Shown here: piece by piece, positions 51,858 through 60,412 of the stretch
Layout of the letters: each line of letters opens with the position of its first letter
How positions within the stretch are numbered: position 1 is the stretch's first letter
NCBI RefSeq assembly: GCF_003171675.1
Contig: NZ_QFZQ01000001.1
Location: forward strand, 62,001 to 126,000
Source of the DNA: Reichenbachiella versicolor
Lineage (GTDB): Bacteria; Bacteroidota; Bacteroidia; Cytophagales; Cyclobacteriaceae
Reading direction: 5' to 3'
DNA length: 64,000 nucleotides
The notes under the pieces: model-generated
Seen by the model: only the letters and a program-made list of their open reading frames with translations
Database searches by the model: none
What the model was told of the DNA's origin: nothing
Made by a program: the position numbers and the translations under genes

Positions 51858-54053
51858 TCAGCCGGGTTCTAGTCTACTTAGTAGAGCCTGAGGGTGTTTT
51901 AAGAATATAAATGGAGAAAGCGATTTTTTCAGCAGTCTGCCCTCCGAATCAATGAGTATCTGTTCTGTGTAACTATTGAAATAGAATTTTTCTCGGAGAA
52001 GGTCAGATTTCTCCGTCGAGAGTAGAATATGCTTCTTCAAATCCTCATCAATAGTATGGTTCATCACCTTATCTTTTTTCCTATCCAAGGAAATAAATAG
52101 TAGCTGAATGTCATTTTTAGCCATGAAATCAGCAATCTCTTTTCCTTGTTTGTCCAGATAATTAGAACAACAGTCACTCCTCCAAAACTGGATGAAAACT
52201 GGCTTGCCACGGAAGTCCGATAGCTTGACTTTTTTACCGTTCATATTCTCCAGTTCGAAGTCATAAGCCAAAGAACCGGGCTTTACTTTGTTAGCTTTTT
52301 GATAAGCTTCTTTCATCCACTGAGCTCTTATGGAGTTGGGGTACTCAGATTGAAAGCGGGAATGAAGCTGCTCGAATACACTCCAGTCTCCTCTATTCAT
52401 TGCGTCCAAAACAGTAAGGTACTTCAGTAGATGCTGTGTCCACCCAGAGAATGAAGAATGAGCTATAGAATATTCATTGAGATACTGACCACCGTCTTGA
52501 GTTTGATTGGCAAGTGCGCCATACCCTATACCAGTAAGTGTACGGATCTGTTGACCCAAAATATAGATAGAAAAGGTTTTGATGTAGTATTGGTACCCAC
52601 TAGCAAAACTCATCAGGTCATTGTCAGCCTGGCTGAATTTGTGCAGGTCAAGGCGCTCAATTTGTCCCAAATATTTGTCTCTGCTCGATAAAAATTTCGA
52701 GTTGAAGTTTCGCATGTTTTCAATATGCGTATTCCAGTATTCGGCTAAATAGATTTCAGGAGCAAGTAAGTGTTGTTGACTATTGATGTACTCCTGTTTC
52801 TTAGTGATTAAATTCACTGTAGTATCAAAAGCCTGCTCTAGTGTCATATTGACCATCGTTTGCCTCATTTTTCTTGACAAAGACTTTTGGAAAGAGCCAT
52901 TCTTCTTTTCGACCAGGTACTTCGCAAACATGTAGTTGATGTTTTCCGCTCCTAGACCAGTTGCCTGTATGGTTTGGTTAAAGTTTTTAGTATCCAATGT
53001 GATATCTACATCATTTCCAGGGAGCAGGTAGAATTTTGCTTTTTTTCCATGAATTAATTCTACAGAAGTCAGTTGATCAATCTGAAGTCTAATTTCGAAC
53101 GTATTGTCTTCTCTTAGTGGAACCTTGATTTGATATCGATTGTACCTATTTGGTTTTCTTTCATTCCATTTAAGAAACACTAGCCTCTTTTCTTCAGGGT
53201 CGGTGATACGTCCAGTGATACTGACATTAGTAGAGAAAAAGGTGGTGTCTTTCTCTTGTTTATTCTTACTGAAAGAACATTGAAAAGGTATAGGTTCATG
53301 ATCGATCAACTGCGTTCTATTCATGAATTTACCTGGACTTAGAGGCTTCAGAGGATCGTATGATTTAGGAATGTCAATGATAGAAAAAGACTGTTCATTT
53401 ATTAGTATTCCTCTTTGCGGATCAAATGTTTTGACGAAGTACTTTTTTTCATTTTCGAGCTTAATCGATACCTGATCTTCGGAGTTGGTAAGTATATCCC
53501 ATGTTTGTTCTTCAATCTTTACTTCTTTGCTATTGGCTCCGATCTTCTGGGATGGAATGAAATATTTTTCAAAATACTTTTCGGTCACCATCCAAGGGTG
53601 TTTGAGCATTCTAGGATAGTTGTGTGTAGCAGAATCCAGCAAAGTGAGTTCTGAAACTTTACCAGATTTACTTAGTTTGAACTGCCAGTAGGGAATAGGA
53701 GTAGTGGTATTGTTTGTAGTGTCTTTTACTAAACTTTTGTAGAAAAACGAATTGGATACCCAGCTGCTTTCGTTGTCTTTCTTTGATCTTACATAGTTTT
53801 TAACCTGCTCTTTGCAAGCCTGGATAATGTAGGATTTCTTGTTGCTTTCAATAATGTCTAGTACGATCTTATTTTTGTAATAATGCTCACCAAATAGTCC
53901 TAGTCGCTTGTCAGGGAAGTTTTCATCTCGGCTAATCTGATTGAAGTCAGAGGTCATATACTCTAACCTTTCACCTTTTTTAAGATTGACCGTTTGTGCG
54001 AAGGACTGGACTGCTGTCCATGTCAGTGCCATTAGTAGGAGTGTTCGTTTCAT
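51858..54053 (-). CDS. Exported TlpA/redoxin-like protein with altered active site, 731 aa
   Basis: A signal peptide (MKRTLLLMALTWTAVQSFAQ) is followed by a large mixed region: an N-terminal part (about 25-270) reporting strands, a DUF4369-like middle (ISITGRITDPEEKRLVFLKW, then HGKKAKFYLLPGNDVDITLD), a helical part, and a C-terminal thioredoxin-like fold (about 590-731; AYDFELENMNGKKVKLSDFR, then PVFIQFWRSDCCSNYLDK). The active site reads CC rather than CxxC, so the usual disulfide chemistry is unlikely in its normal form. It is the first gene of the operon with the kinase and regulator (3-bp gap) and may be the sensor partner. Confidence 0.8.
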   Translation of the reverse strand: MKRTLLLMALTWTAVQSFAQTVNLKKGERLEYMTSDFNQISRDENFPDKRLGLFGEHYYKNKIVLDIIESNKKSYIIQACKEQVKNYVRSKKDNESSWVSNSFFYKSLVKDTTNNTTTPIPYWQFKLSKSGKVSELTLLDSATHNYPRMLKHPWMVTEKYFEKYFIPSQKIGANSKEVKIEEQTWDILTNSEDQVSIKLENEKKYFVKTFDPQRGILINEQSFSIIDIPKSYDPLKPLSPGKFMNRTQLIDHEPIPFQCSFSKNKQEKDTTFFSTNVSITGRITDPEEKRLVFLKWNERKPNRYNRYQIKVPLREDNTFEIRLQIDQLTSVELIHGKKAKFYLLPGNDVDITLDTKNFNQTIQATGLGAENINYMFAKYLVEKKNGSFQKSLSRKMRQTMVNMTLEQAFDTTVNLITKKQEYINSQQHLLAPEIYLAEYWNTHIENMRNFNSKFLSSRDKYLGQIERLDLHKFSQADNDLMSFASGYQYYIKTFSIYILGQQIRTLTGIGYGALANQTQDGGQYLNEYSIAHSSFSGWTQHLLKYLTVLDAMNRGDWSVFEQLHSRFQSEYPNSIRAQWMKEAYQKANKVKPGSLAYDFELENMNGKKVKLSDFRGKPVFIQFWRSDCCSNYLDKQGKEIADFMAKNDIQLLFISLDRKKDKVMNHTIDEDLKKHILLSTEKSDLLREKFYFNSYTEQILIDSEGRLLKKSLSPFIFLKHPQALLSRLEPG

Positions 54054-54248
54054 AATTGTATTTTGGAATGGTTATGAAGCGAACATATAGTGAATGGGCT
54101 AGGGCAGTTGAGCATGTTTTATGATCGGTGGTTTTCTATTGACAAGTGGTAGCAATTATTACAAATCCCTCTGAAAGCTTTGTTAGGTTCATTTTAACAT
54201 ATTGATTTAGATGATATCAGATAGTTGTTAAGAATATATTGAATACTA

Positions 54249-54545
54249 TTATATCTTTCTTTTATGCGCCAGTTTAACAATGTGAACTTCGGTTTCTGTT
54301 ACATCATATATCAATAGATAAGAGAATATTTCTTTGTACCTGTAGTTTCCAGGTATTCTTTCCATCGGCGGATAACTTTCATACCTTTCGGGCATATTTT
54401 TTAAGCTTCTTGCTGTCTTTAGGATTTCTGTTCTTACCTGTTTAGCATTGGTTTCTGATTGCTGTTTAATGTGATCATAGATATAGCGTAGTTCTATTTT
54501 CGCTTCGTCATCCCACTTGACGATATACTCCTTAATTTTGTTCAC
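54249..54545 (-). CDS. ParE/RelE-family toxin, 98 aa
   Basis: A small basic protein of the RelE/ParE superfamily. It has the typical pattern YIVKWDDEAKIELRYIYDHI, then IPGNYRYKEIFSYLLIYDVT and the C-terminal VHIVKLAHKRKI. The family includes mRNA endonucleases (RelE) and gyrase inhibitors (ParE); the residues that decide between them are not clear, though the long first helices and C-terminal RK favour ParE. The antitoxin gene precedes it with a 1-bp overlap. Confidence 0.88.
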   Translation of the reverse strand: MNKIKEYIVKWDDEAKIELRYIYDHIKQQSETNAKQVRTEILKTARSLKNMPERYESYPPMERIPGNYRYKEIFSYLLIYDVTETEVHIVKLAHKRKI

Positions 54546-54787
54546 TACCAGTTTTCTGCTTCCTTCTCTATATCGTCTTGTGTGGTGTATTTACCAGATT
54601 GGATACGTTCTTTTGCCGCTAAAATATCTGATCGCATTTGTGTCTCCGTGATGGGGGCACCAGAGGATTGAGAAGCTATTACTGTGTCTCGATTGCGAAT
54701 TATATGCTTAAGTTGAGTTATTAGATTGATGTCTTCAACTTTCAGTAGCTCTTCGATAACCATGTATTTCTCTGCTTGTATATCCAT
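54545..54787 (-). CDS. Antitoxin of the ParE/RelE module, 80 aa
   Basis: Eighty residues, helical, starting MDIQAEKYMVIEELLKVEDI. The C-terminal half is charged (ETQMRSDILAAKERIQSGKY, DDIEKEAENW), as is common for the toxin-wrapping tail of type II antitoxins. The N-terminal half lacks an obvious ribbon-helix-helix, and the family was not named. Assignment rests on position: its stop overlaps the toxin start by 1 bp on the same strand. It probably neutralises the toxin and may autoregulate. Confidence 0.75.
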   Translation of the reverse strand: MDIQAEKYMVIEELLKVEDINLITQLKHIIRNRDTVIASQSSGAPITETQMRSDILAAKERIQSGKYTTQDDIEKEAENW

Positions 54788-55018
54788 GTGTCTTTCTGAA
54801 TAGTATTTATGTAAAATTAATTCAAAATTGCCATTTGAAAATTCTTTTTCTAATAACCGCCTTCAAATCAGTCTTGGAGATAACTTTCATAGAATCAACT
54901 TAATAACTTACGTAGTTTCTTAATGAAATTAACAAGTTCATAAATGGGTTAGGCACTATAATAAAGAAGTTGTGCTCTGTTTGAGGGGCTAAATAAGAAT
55001 CCATTAAATTACTAACTA

Positions 55019-56899
55019 CTAAAACCTAAGTCCGACATTGAATCCCATCCACATACCGATATAGACATCATCTTCTATAGTCTCAAACCTTCCTACAGTC
55101 TCTCTGATATTGCCATATTTACCAGTCTCTTCATCATAGATTTTCGTCACGTAGATATTTAACACGGGGCCAGCGTTGAGAGATAAGTTTTTTGCGATCG
55201 AATACCCGAAGTTGAGGTGAAAACGATTCATTAAGTTGAGATCTTGACTCGCTCTACTATCGTAAATGTCCCATATTTGATGAGCTGAAATTTCAAAGCT
55301 GTTGTAGAATTTAGGTGTATAATTGAGTTGAGTACCAATTCCAAAACCTCCAGCCAATAATGGATCTTCGCCTCTCCATTCGAAACTAGAAGATAATATG
55401 GTATATAGACTATAGCCTCCAGATCTAAAACTTAGCGTCGCATCCATAAAGTCACTGTACTCGAGTCCGATTTCAGATTTACCATTTTTAGAGATATTGA
55501 TCAGTCCAAATGTTCCAGAGTTTTTGGTCAATGAATCTGCGATATTGATTAATCCAAATTGAAAGCCATCCATACTTTTAGCTCGGTTGACTATTCCTGT
55601 CATTTGCATACCATTGATCTTTTCAGCGGTATTGACAATGCCTGATAGTTGCAAGCCGTCTACATCTTTGGCAGTATTAACACCTCCAGATAACTGTACA
55701 CCATTTAGATTTTTGGAAGAATTATGAAAGCCGGAGAGCTGTATACCGTCGATGTTGTTTTTGGCAAAATTGGAAAAACCTGATACTTGTAATCCATCAA
55801 TTCTATCCGAACTGACATTACTAAATCCAGCGATTTGAATACCTTCTACTTTTTTAGACACGTTTGAAAATCCCGCTATTTGCGCTCCTGATATAGAGTC
55901 CGCGGTCACGTTGTTGAATCCCGCTATCTGGACTCCCTCTATGTCCTTGCTAGCTGTATTGATAAATCCTGCTATTTGTACACCATTTACTTTACCTCCA
56001 ATGGTATTACCAAAACCAGCAACTTGTACACCGACTGCATCTTTGCGAAGGATGTTATAAACTCCACCTATCTCTACTCCATGTATTCCAGCGTTGTAAC
56101 CCGATATCAAATTAAAAGAGAACATGTTTTTAACATGACTACTGAGTTTGCCATTGGTACTGACTCCTGGAATGACCGATAGTTGAATTGGTCTTACTTC
56201 TTTGAACTTTACATTTTTAGAATGTTTCATCGTTTCACTTGGAGTGAAGAAATTCACAAACCACTGAGTGTCGATATTGAATCGATCCATCTCTATTTTT
56301 AGTTTCTTTTCCTTTTTGGGTTGAAGAACGATTTGGTTTTCTAAACTGCTTCTGGTGTTAATAGTCAAGACAGTATCTAGATAATTTTCTTTGCTCACCG
56401 CCACAGTGATGTACTCTCTTTTGGAGGAGACGGTGAAATCAAATTCACCAGCTTGGTTGGATAGAGTAGGGGTCAGTTCATTGACTTCATACACTGATAC
56501 TCCTGATATTATCTCTCCAGTGGTAGCGTCCGTTATTTGACCCGCTACTAGGAAGTCCTTTGGCGTTTTTTCTAATTTTCTTTTTTGGATAATGTAGTAG
56601 TTGCCCCGTTTCTTCGTTTCAAATTCTCTGGGAAGTATCTCAGAGATGATATTGTCAATAGATTCGTTTTTGAACGATTTGTTGACTACAGATGCTTGAT
56701 CAAATAGGTCAGGATTGTAGGATAGTTTTACATTTTTCAAGGATTGGACTTGTTTGAGAGCTGCTACTGTAGATGTGTTCTCAAACTGGATAGAATAAGA
56801 CTGCTGAGCTTCAACTGTAAGACTAATAGTCAAGCTAAAAACTAATGCAGTGACCCATCTACTCACAGCCACTGCCTTGTAAAATGTATTGATTTTCAT
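55019..56899 (-). CDS. STN-domain protein with about 13 GVQIAGF-type repeats, 626 aa
   Basis: A signal peptide (about 1-31) is followed by an STN domain (32-105; FENTSTVAALKQVQSLKNVK, LPREFETKKRGNYYIIQKRK) and a carboxypeptidase-regulatory-like sandwich (about 118-190; FLVAGQITDATTGEIISGVS). Around 245-490 come roughly 13 repeats of 20-21 residues with consensus G-[VIL]-Q-[IL]-[AS]-G-F-x-N, predicting a beta-solenoid and resembling the LA_2272 surface repeat of Leptospira. The last 130 residues look barrel-like. It is the target gene of the FecR/sigma operon, overlapping fecR by 41 bp, and takes the place of the usual TonB receptor. No transporter barrel is evident. Confidence 0.8.
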   Translation of the reverse strand: MKINTFYKAVAVSRWVTALVFSLTISLTVEAQQSYSIQFENTSTVAALKQVQSLKNVKLSYNPDLFDQASVVNKSFKNESIDNIISEILPREFETKKRGNYYIIQKRKLEKTPKDFLVAGQITDATTGEIISGVSVYEVNELTPTLSNQAGEFDFTVSSKREYITVAVSKENYLDTVLTINTRSSLENQIVLQPKKEKKLKIEMDRFNIDTQWFVNFFTPSETMKHSKNVKFKEVRPIQLSVIPGVSTNGKLSSHVKNMFSFNLISGYNAGIHGVEIGGVYNILRKDAVGVQVAGFGNTIGGKVNGVQIAGFINTASKDIEGVQIAGFNNVTADSISGAQIAGFSNVSKKVEGIQIAGFSNVSSDRIDGLQVSGFSNFAKNNIDGIQLSGFHNSSKNLNGVQLSGGVNTAKDVDGLQLSGIVNTAEKINGMQMTGIVNRAKSMDGFQFGLINIADSLTKNSGTFGLINISKNGKSEIGLEYSDFMDATLSFRSGGYSLYTILSSSFEWRGEDPLLAGGFGIGTQLNYTPKFYNSFEISAHQIWDIYDSRASQDLNLMNRFHLNFGYSIAKNLSLNAGPVLNIYVTKIYDEETGKYGNIRETVGRFETIEDDVYIGMWMGFNVGLRF

Positions 56900-57857
56900 G
56901 TTGTTGTACTTCTAATGAAAGTGTTGTACTTATAATGTCGATGACATTCTCGAGAGGTTCATTTTCGAACCGAACAGAAATTTTACAGTTTTCGAAGTTG
57001 CTTCCCGAAAGTATGATATTGCTCTCGTAGCTCTTACTGATAATATTAACAGCTCTGGATAATGATACGCCATCAAAATCTAGTGTGCGTGTCCTCCAGA
57101 AGTTCCCGATACTGTTTTTGGGAGTTTCTACACTTCTTATATCTGTAGAGGAGGATACAAACACCCCACTTAGACCAGGTGTCAATACTTGAGCATCTCT
57201 GGAAGATTTGAACCATACCTTTCCAGTTTCAACCGATACTACTACACTATCGGACTTGCTCGCATCGATATCAAAACTTGTTCCTAGGACTTGAACCTGA
57301 GTGTTGGGTAAGTCAATTACGAAAGGAGCATCAGGGTTTTTGGTAATGTCAAAAAAAGCCTTTCCTTCTAGTTTGACCTTTCTTTCTTGATCAGAAAAAG
57401 AGGAAGGATAAGTAATAGAACTTCCATCACTCAATAGAACAATGGATCCATCCTCTAATGTCAAAGAGGTTTTATCCGCATTGGCCGTAAAGGTTACATC
57501 AGAGATGCTATTGATCTGTATCCAGTAAAATAACCCAGTTCCTATCAATAAAATAATAGATGCAGCGATTCTCAATGCGGTATAAGAAATCTTGATATGA
57601 AGAGCTGGTTTCTCAAAGTGAATTTCTTTGAACTGATTCCAAGCGGAGGAGGTATTGTATTGTTTTTGTTCCTTGCCAACCTGAGATATAGCTTTTTGAT
57701 CGAGATAAAGCAGTTGAGTCTCATCGAAGAATTTGAGGTTGTCCTTAGATTCGGACTTCCAATTTTCTATTAACTCGACATCACTTGCAGATAATTCTTC
57801 ATTGAAATATCTGTAAAGTAATTCTTCGTTGACGTTATGTTTTGATTCGCTATTCAT
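56859..57857 (-). CDS. FecR-family anti-sigma factor, 332 aa
   Basis: Inner-membrane anti-sigma factor. N-terminal cytoplasmic helices (YRYFNEELSASDVELIENWK, 1-85) bind the sigma factor; one membrane helix lies near 95-115 (AASIILLIGTGLFYWIQINS). The periplasmic FecR domain follows (TFTANADKTSLTLEDGSIVL, VKLEGKAFFDITKNPDAPFV, TQVQVLGTSFDIDASKS) and then the DUF4974-type end (FDGVSLSRAVNIISKSYESN). It receives a signal from an STN-domain protein and releases the sigma factor. It follows the sigma gene by 33 bp and overlaps the STN-repeat gene, confirming one operon. Confidence 0.92.
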   Translation of the reverse strand: MNSESKHNVNEELLYRYFNEELSASDVELIENWKSESKDNLKFFDETQLLYLDQKAISQVGKEQKQYNTSSAWNQFKEIHFEKPALHIKISYTALRIAASIILLIGTGLFYWIQINSISDVTFTANADKTSLTLEDGSIVLLSDGSSITYPSSFSDQERKVKLEGKAFFDITKNPDAPFVIDLPNTQVQVLGTSFDIDASKSDSVVVSVETGKVWFKSSRDAQVLTPGLSGVFVSSSTDIRSVETPKNSIGNFWRTRTLDFDGVSLSRAVNIISKSYESNIILSGSNFENCKISVRFENEPLENVIDIISTTLSLEVQQHENQYILQGSGCE

Positions 57858-57890
57858 GCGTAGTTATTCTTTTGACACCTAAGATTAATT

Positions 57891-58457
57891 TTACCCTGAC
57901 AGATTTTTTTCGATGGCCCATAATACCCAAAAAACAAACTGCGGAACATATTGCTGAAGTGCCTTTCTCATGACCTTCAAAGCTCGGCTCATCTGCGTTT
58001 CTACTGTTTTGACTGAGATTTTTAGTTCGTCAGCTATCTCACGATATTTTTTTTCTTCGTATCGACTCATTATGAAAATTTGTCGGCATTTTTCTGGAAG
58101 CTCTTCTAGTGCTGAATCGATTTGTTTCTGCAAGTCGTCTAATTCCATGAAGTCAGTCGAGTCACTATGATCTCTATGCATTTCATAGTTTTCATGTTCT
58201 CTTATGATTTTCTGGTGCTTTAGATTATTCAGGCATGCATTTCTGACTGCACCGAATAGATAGGATTTGATATTAGTTTTTATTTCAAGATCTGATTTCT
58301 TAGACCACACCTTTGAGAAGGTTTCTTGAACTATCTCTTCAGCTTCTTCATGATCTCGGAGATATTGATAAGCAAAGTTTGTAAGAGGAGAATAGTACTC
58401 TTTGAAAACCTTTTCAAATGTCCTAGAGTTGGAGATGTCGGTAATGGATGTTGACAT
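57891..58457 (-). CDS. ECF sigma factor (RNA polymerase sigma-70, Bacteroidota type), 188 aa
   Basis: Region 2 has YYSPLTNFAYQYLRDHEEAE and IVQETFSKVWSKKSDLEIKT with SYLFGAVRNACLNNLK, the typical core-binding and -10 recognition segments. Region 4 is ALEELPEKCRQIFIMSRYEE, then YREIADELKISVKTVETQMS, the HTH that reads the -35 element. The C-terminus adds a hydrophobic tail (VPQFVFWVLWAIEKN). It leads the operon sigma-fecR-STN-repeat protein, so the signal-responsive unit is complete. Its regulon is unknown. Confidence 0.94.
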   Translation of the reverse strand: MSTSITDISNSRTFEKVFKEYYSPLTNFAYQYLRDHEEAEEIVQETFSKVWSKKSDLEIKTNIKSYLFGAVRNACLNNLKHQKIIREHENYEMHRDHSDSTDFMELDDLQKQIDSALEELPEKCRQIFIMSRYEEKKYREIADELKISVKTVETQMSRALKVMRKALQQYVPQFVFWVLWAIEKNLSG

Positions 58458-58492
58458 ATTTGTAAAGAGTTAGGATAAAAACGGGAATAAAA

Positions 58493-58518
58493 AAAGCGTT
58501 GAGTCACCCCAACGCTTT
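58493..58518 (-). terminator. Intrinsic terminator after the 302-residue lipoprotein gene
   Basis: AAAGCGTTG and CAACGCTTT form a 9-bp stem; on the minus strand a run of T residues follows. Fits termination of the gene ending at 58542. Confidence 0.85.
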
Positions 58519-58541
58519 CATAATTTTCTTAATTGGAAGAA

Positions 58542-59450
58542 TTATTGAACCATTTCAGTTCTAATTCTCTTCACTTCCAAAATCACATCAGCCAACAATT
58601 TTTTGTCTAAAACTAATGTCTTATCACCTTCACTGATTCTTGTCTTTACATCTTTCAAGTCTTCTTTGTAAAGAGCCTTTAAAATGTCAAATTCAGCAAT
58701 GACCTCAGCGATAACTGGATCGCTTTCTAGATCTTTCAATAATTTAATGACATCATCTAAAGGTTTCTCTTGATCGATAATCACTCTCACGATTGGCTCA
58801 AGGATGATGTTTTTCTGAGCTTCAGGAAGTAAGTCTTCTGGATACGTTTCCAATACCATACAAGACAAGTACAATCCTTCGATATAGCTACCAGAAAGAA
58901 CCAATGCCACCATTTGAAGTCTATCAGTTGCTTCGAGTTTTTGTTCAGCTACATCCAGAGCGTAGTTGATCAAGTTTGCTAAAGAATCTTTGTTGCCAAG
59001 ATTTTTTTCAAATCTCTCCATCAATTCTAATTCAAAAGCAGAAGCGATACCGATTTGGTCAGCTAGCTTTTGGCAAGCCTCCATATATTTTAGAGCATCC
59101 TGTGCTTGATCGTATGAAGAAAGGTATCCAATATCAGAAGCAAATGCTCCCAAGTTCAAGGCCGCCTTATCGGCAGAGTTATAATAGTTCTTTGCGTTTT
59201 CGATCGGATTGATCAATTCTTTGTTGAATTCTGCACCAGTAGCCATCAACATGTATGGAACCTCTGATGGAGGTGGCATGTCATGTACCACTTTGTCGAT
59301 TTCATTTAATAATTGCTTTTCAGCAGCTTCATATACTTCTGCTTCAGCTTCTAATTCAGTCTTGGATTTTTTATTCGACCCACAAGAGCTCAAAATAAGA
59401 GCCGCAACCACTACTGAAAGGATGCTTTGTAAGTTTTTGGAGTTAATCAT
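58542..59450 (-). CDS. Lipoprotein, helical, unknown function, 302 aa
   Basis: The start is placed at 59450 (MINSKNLQSILSVVVAALIL), just before a lipobox LSSC (about residue 25); the longer frame from 59549 adds residues ahead of the signal. The mature part is entirely alpha-helical and acidic (ELEAEAEVYEAAEKQLLNEI, DQAQDALKYMEACQKLADQI, LANLINYALDVAEQKLEATD). It resembles helical-repeat lipoproteins but no family was recognised. It is a single gene with its own terminator, divergent from the MORN-repeat gene across 127 bp. Confidence 0.75.
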   Translation of the reverse strand: MINSKNLQSILSVVVAALILSSCGSNKKSKTELEAEAEVYEAAEKQLLNEIDKVVHDMPPPSEVPYMLMATGAEFNKELINPIENAKNYYNSADKAALNLGAFASDIGYLSSYDQAQDALKYMEACQKLADQIGIASAFELELMERFEKNLGNKDSLANLINYALDVAEQKLEATDRLQMVALVLSGSYIEGLYLSCMVLETYPEDLLPEAQKNIILEPIVRVIIDQEKPLDDVIKLLKDLESDPVIAEVIAEFDILKALYKEDLKDVKTRISEGDKTLVLDKKLLADVILEVKRIRTEMVQ

Positions 59451-59577
59451 AGTTAGTATTTTGTGATTTTGCAGTGCCAATTTTAATATATTTTTGACTA
59501 GTAATAAAACGCACTTCACAATATAATTTGGAACTAATACGTTCTGCATGCTTTTTGTACCGTATTAGTACGCTAAT

Positions 59578-60207
59578 ATGAAAATTTTTATCTCCAGTTT
59601 ATTTCTATTGATTTTAGTTGAGTCTCATAGTCAGCTAAATGCTCAAACACATCAAACTCATTATCCAAATGGGAACCTCAGGTCTTCAGGGACTCTGGTT
59701 GATGGACAGCAACATGGTCAGTGGCAATATTTCTACCCAAATGGTTCTTTGAATGTAGATACTCAATACAAAAAAGGTAAACAGTATGGTGTGTGTCAAA
59801 CTTATTGTCCAGACGGAGGGATAATGAGTGTTGAGAATTATGAATACGATTATTTAGTCGATAGTGCGAAATACTACTATTGTTCAGGCCAGCTTAAAAG
59901 AGTTGGGGTTTATAAAAGAGGTCTGTACGAAGGTCCGTGGTTGTCGTATCATGAAAATGGAGAGATAAAATATAAAGGCAGTTATTACCTAGGAGAGCCT
60001 CATGGCGAATGGTTTACTTATAATGAAAGCGGTATGTTGGTCGAGGAGGGTAGTTACAAAGAAGGAGAATATGATGGTTTATGGAAGTTTTACAACAATG
60101 ATGGTCAATTGACTTTTGAAGGTAATTATGCTTTTGGCAAGGAAGTTGGTGAATGGTATCAATATTCCAAAAAGGGAAAGAAAAAGCTTTATAAGAAATA
60201 TGATTAG
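59578..60207 (+). CDS. Exported MORN-repeat protein, 209 aa
   Basis: Signal peptide (1-22, ending SQLNAQ) followed by about seven MORN-variant repeats of 22-24 residues of the YwqK type, for example GQQHGQWQYFYPNGSLNVDT, GLYEGPWLSYHENGEIKYKG, GEPHGEWFTYNESGMLVEEG and GEYDGLWKFYNNDGQLTFEG. Such repeats form a beta-hairpin sheet that binds lipid or protein partners. An Xaa-Cys (C) at TYCPDGG and YYCSG in the central repeats departs from the consensus. Function unknown; no toxin partner is present, although YwqK-like proteins are often annotated as antitoxins. Confidence 0.85.
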   Translation: MKIFISSLFLLILVESHSQLNAQTHQTHYPNGNLRSSGTLVDGQQHGQWQYFYPNGSLNVDTQYKKGKQYGVCQTYCPDGGIMSVENYEYDYLVDSAKYYYCSGQLKRVGVYKRGLYEGPWLSYHENGEIKYKGSYYLGEPHGEWFTYNESGMLVEEGSYKEGEYDGLWKFYNNDGQLTFEGNYAFGKEVGEWYQYSKKGKKKLYKKYD

Positions 60208-60262
60208 TCAATTTGGTGGTCTAAACATTGAAGGCTAAACTGATTTTCAATTTATTTGCCAC

Positions 60263-60412
60263 ATGAACAAGTCGCAGAAGATCTTTTTAGTAGCGTTTAT
60301 CATATTTATCCTCATTTTATTATTCTTCGTGATTGATTTTGCGAAGCGCACGAAGTTTAGAAAAATGTCAAGTGATGTGGCTCGTCCTGAATTAGTTCTC
60401 AAAACTGTATGA
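60263..60412 (+). CDS. Small single-helix membrane protein upstream of lptF, 49 aa
   Basis: Starts MNKSQKIFLVAFIIFILILL, one hydrophobic helix (about 7-24) followed by a basic segment DFAKRTKFRKMSSDVARPEL. The last codon GTA and stop TGA overlap the start ATG of the permease gene (60409-60412, ATGA), the hallmark of translational coupling. The composition is protein-like, with a positive-inside pattern that places the C-terminus in the cytosol. It may be a subunit or stabiliser of the permease, which is an inference. No homology could be assessed. Confidence 0.6.
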   Translation: MNKSQKIFLVAFIIFILILLFFVIDFAKRTKFRKMSSDVARPELVLKTV

